The notes beneath the pieces are model-generated. The model did no database searches, had not been told where the DNA came from, and worked only from the letters and a program-made list of their open reading frames with translations. The position numbers and the translations under genes are program-made. A stretch of 7,442 bases of DNA from Anaerolineaceae bacterium (GTDB lineage: Bacteria > Chloroflexota > Anaerolineae > Anaerolineales > Anaerolineaceae): NCBI GenBank assembly GCA_011620445.1, contig WOZB01000161.1, positions 1 through 7,442 on the forward strand, in the 5' to 3' direction. Shown piece by piece: positions 6,054 through 7,442 of the stretch. Numbering within the stretch: position 1 is the stretch's first letter; every line of letters starts with the position of its first letter.

Positions 6054-6087
6054 TAACAAGCCTCACTCAAATCATGGAGGCTTGTTA
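6054..6087 (+). terminator. Hairpin at the end of the ftsZ operon, terminator-like but without a U-tract
   Basis: The arms TAACAAGCCTC (6054-6064) and GAGGCTTGTTA (6077-6087) are a perfect 11-bp inverted repeat around a 12-base loop, 24 bp after the last stop of the operon. The base after the stem begins ATGGCG, so there is no T-run for standard intrinsic termination on the plus strand. It may still terminate or pause transcription, or protect the 3' end of the mRNA. Confidence 0.6.
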
Positions 6088-6146
6088 TGGCGTATGAGGG
6101 TTGTCGAAAAGTATTTATCGGTTTGCCTGAACCCTAATCAATCATT

Positions 6147-6177
6147 TTTACTTACGCGCAAGTATTTCATGTATAAT
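6147..6177 (+). promoter_or_regulatory. Promoter of the gene starting at 6208
   Basis: A perfect TATAAT lies at 6172-6177. The best -35 match is TTTACT at 6147-6152 (four of six consensus bases), with a long 19-bp spacer. The predicted start of transcription near 6184 gives a leader of about 24 bases that carries the ribosome binding site GAGGA at 6199-6203. The promoter lies after the hairpin, so the downstream gene is a separate transcription unit. The -10 is convincing; the -35 is weak. Confidence 0.6.
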
Positions 6178-6207
6178 TCGCACAGATTTAAATACATAGA
6201 GGAACTT

Positions 6208-7442
6208 ATGGCATCAACCCCTGCCCAGAGCTTAACTGATAACTGGCAAGATATCACAATCACCCAAGCTGATCTTCAAAACCTGACCAACACCCTCTTT
6301 GAGCGCGAAGTGCCAATGGATATCGATGCCCTGGCCAGAGTCTTTGTGGCTACGCGCATTAAGACCCAGGAAGCTGAAATCGCCGCGAAGATAAAATCAT
6401 TGGGTAAGGTTTATATTCCTGGAGAAACTTATGCTGTCGATGAAGCCATCGTCTTCCCACAGATGAACTGGCAGAGCGGCAGAGTTGTCGCCGTGCGACC
6501 GGGTATCAACCCCCAAATTGGTAATTTTGATGTAATGACCGTCAGTTTGGAGAATGGAAGCGAAAAACAATTCGCTGCCAATTTGCCCAGCCACGATCTA
6601 AACGATGCCGTCCAGGAGCAACCAGGATCATCCACTGAAAAGGTAGACGAAATACTCAGAACCTCAGGTCGTGAAATTAAAGCGTCAATACTGGGAGCAT
6701 TAAAGAATCAATCTGAATTGGTGCGTATTGGCAATGCCTGGTTCCCCCAATCCCTGCTGGTTGATATGCATAAAGGCCAATTGAATTTAGTCGAAGCCTT
6801 ACTCGATTCTCAATCTGGGGGTCCTCTCAGTTCTGCTGAATTGATTAAGGAAATGGAACTCAAATCAACGGATAATCCCAAATTGATAGAGTTCTCTTTA
6901 AACTATGCCTTGCAGGAAGACAACCGTTTCGATGAAGTTGGTACTAGCGGCCAGTATTCCTGGTTTCTTCGCAAGCTTGAACCCAAATATGTGCTTGAAA
7001 AACCAATCACCCTTCAGAGCGTGGCGCCTTGCCTGGTGTTCTCTGAACTTCCTGAGGAAACTCAGAAGCTATTTTCTGAGTTAAATGATGAACTTAGCTA
7101 TAGCCGCAAAGACCTGGACCTTGCCCCACAGAAAGAAACAGCTTCTCTCGTCCTCAATTACCCACATTGGCGGGCAGGCTCGCTCCCGATCACTCCTGCT
7201 GTGATGGGGATCTTCCCAAGCGCTCTTGAGACTGAACACGTCAAAGTTGAATTTGTGGACGATCAGAACCAAAGAATCTCCGCCTGGGTAGTCATCCCTG
7301 ATCGATATGTCATTGGTTTGCGCGAATGGTTTGAAGCGCAGGACCTCATCCCTGGCAGTATTGTCGAAGTCAGTAACACGGAACACCAGGGTATAATCCA
7401 CATCCGTGCCGAGAAAAAACGCACTAACAAAGAATGGATCAA
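6208..7442 (+). CDS. Large multidomain protein of unknown function, possibly nucleic-acid binding (3' end outside window)
   Basis: The frame is open from ATG 6208 to the window end, giving 411 residues with no stop. GAGGA five bases before the ATG and the TATAAT upstream support the start. I read four regions. Residues 20-65 form a helical start (FEREVPMDIDALARVF). Residues 66-128 form a beta-rich module with VFPQMNWQSGRVVAVRPG and NFDVMTVSLENG, like an SH3- or Tudor-type barrel. Residues 145-258 hold helical stretches that look like two winged-helix units, the second ending ALQEDNRFDEVG and YSWFLRKLEP. Residues 320-410 are another beta-rich part, with LPITPAVMGIFP, WVVIPDRYVIGLREW and a basic end, AEKKRTNKEW. 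The last part recalls B3-like DNA-binding barrels, but only loosely. I see no enzyme motif, signal peptide or membrane span. I believe similar proteins exist in other Chloroflexota, without a known role. Confidence 0.8.
   Translation, partial: MASTPAQSLTDNWQDITITQADLQNLTNTLFEREVPMDIDALARVFVATRIKTQEAEIAAKIKSLGKVYIPGETYAVDEAIVFPQMNWQSGRVVAVRPGINPQIGNFDVMTVSLENGSEKQFAANLPSHDLNDAVQEQPGSSTEKVDEILRTSGREIKASILGALKNQSELVRIGNAWFPQSLLVDMHKGQLNLVEALLDSQSGGPLSSAELIKEMELKSTDNPKLIEFSLNYALQEDNRFDEVGTSGQYSWFLRKLEPKYVLEKPITLQSVAPCLVFSELPEETQKLFSELNDELSYSRKDLDLAPQKETASLVLNYPHWRAGSLPITPAVMGIFPSALETEHVKVEFVDDQNQRISAWVVIPDRYVIGLREWFEAQDLIPGSIVEVSNTEHQGIIHIRAEKKRTNKEWI

Larger units (their letters stand above)
6030..6207. 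other. Intergenic region between the ftsZ operon and the gene at 6208
   Basis: Besides the hairpin and the promoter, this stretch contains an 8-bp direct repeat AAGTATTT at 6109-6116 and 6160-6167. A partial inverted copy, AAATAC, is at 6190-6195. These flank the promoter and could be regulator sites, but AT-rich repeats this short may be chance. I see no small gene or structured RNA other than the hairpin. Confidence 0.35.

Overview
The window looks like chromosomal DNA of a moderate-GC member of the Chloroflexota, probably class Anaerolineae. This rests on remembered resemblance, not a search: a GH57/DUF3536 protein, a probable GH13 tail, an FtsZ with an unusual T7 loop and several proteins of the kind seen as lineage-specific hypotheticals in that group. 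I see no tRNA, rRNA, CRISPR, insertion sequence or phage gene.

Layout. (1) 1-570, plus strand: the 3' end of a gene cut by the window edge, possibly an alpha-amylase-like (GH13) protein. (2) 563-2871, minus strand: a two-gene operon of an NAD(P)-binding SDR/epimerase-like protein followed by a GH57/DUF3536 glycoside hydrolase. The two genes are joined by a TTGA stop/start overlap. The GH57 gene meets gene (1) tail to tail with an 8-bp overlap. (3) 2872-2948: a divergent intergenic region with a strong extended -10 for the minus operon, placed so that its mRNA should be almost leaderless. (4) 2949-6029, plus strand: a tight four-gene operon. It encodes a TIM-barrel protein related to clan GH-A glycosidases but apparently lacking both catalytic glutamates, FtsZ, a 72-residue protein of unknown function, and a 123-residue protein with a C-terminal membrane anchor. 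A hairpin follows. (5) 6030-6207: an intergenic region with that hairpin and a promoter. (6) 6208-7442, plus strand: a long gene cut by the right edge. It encodes a multidomain protein I do not recognise, possibly nucleic-acid binding, and has a good promoter and ribosome binding site.

The most interesting part is the ftsZ operon. FtsZ keeps its nucleotide-binding motifs and a textbook C-terminal partner-binding peptide. However, the second catalytic acid of the T7 loop (E. coli D212) is His, which predicts slow or altered GTP hydrolysis. It is co-transcribed and apparently translationally coupled with a probable pseudo-glycosidase, a small beta-rich protein and a tail-anchored membrane protein. 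None of the usual dcw neighbours (ftsA, ftsQ, mur genes) is visible. I infer a lineage-specific division or cytoskeletal module in which the tail-anchored protein is a candidate FtsZ membrane tether or regulator. That role is a hypothesis, not something the sequence proves.
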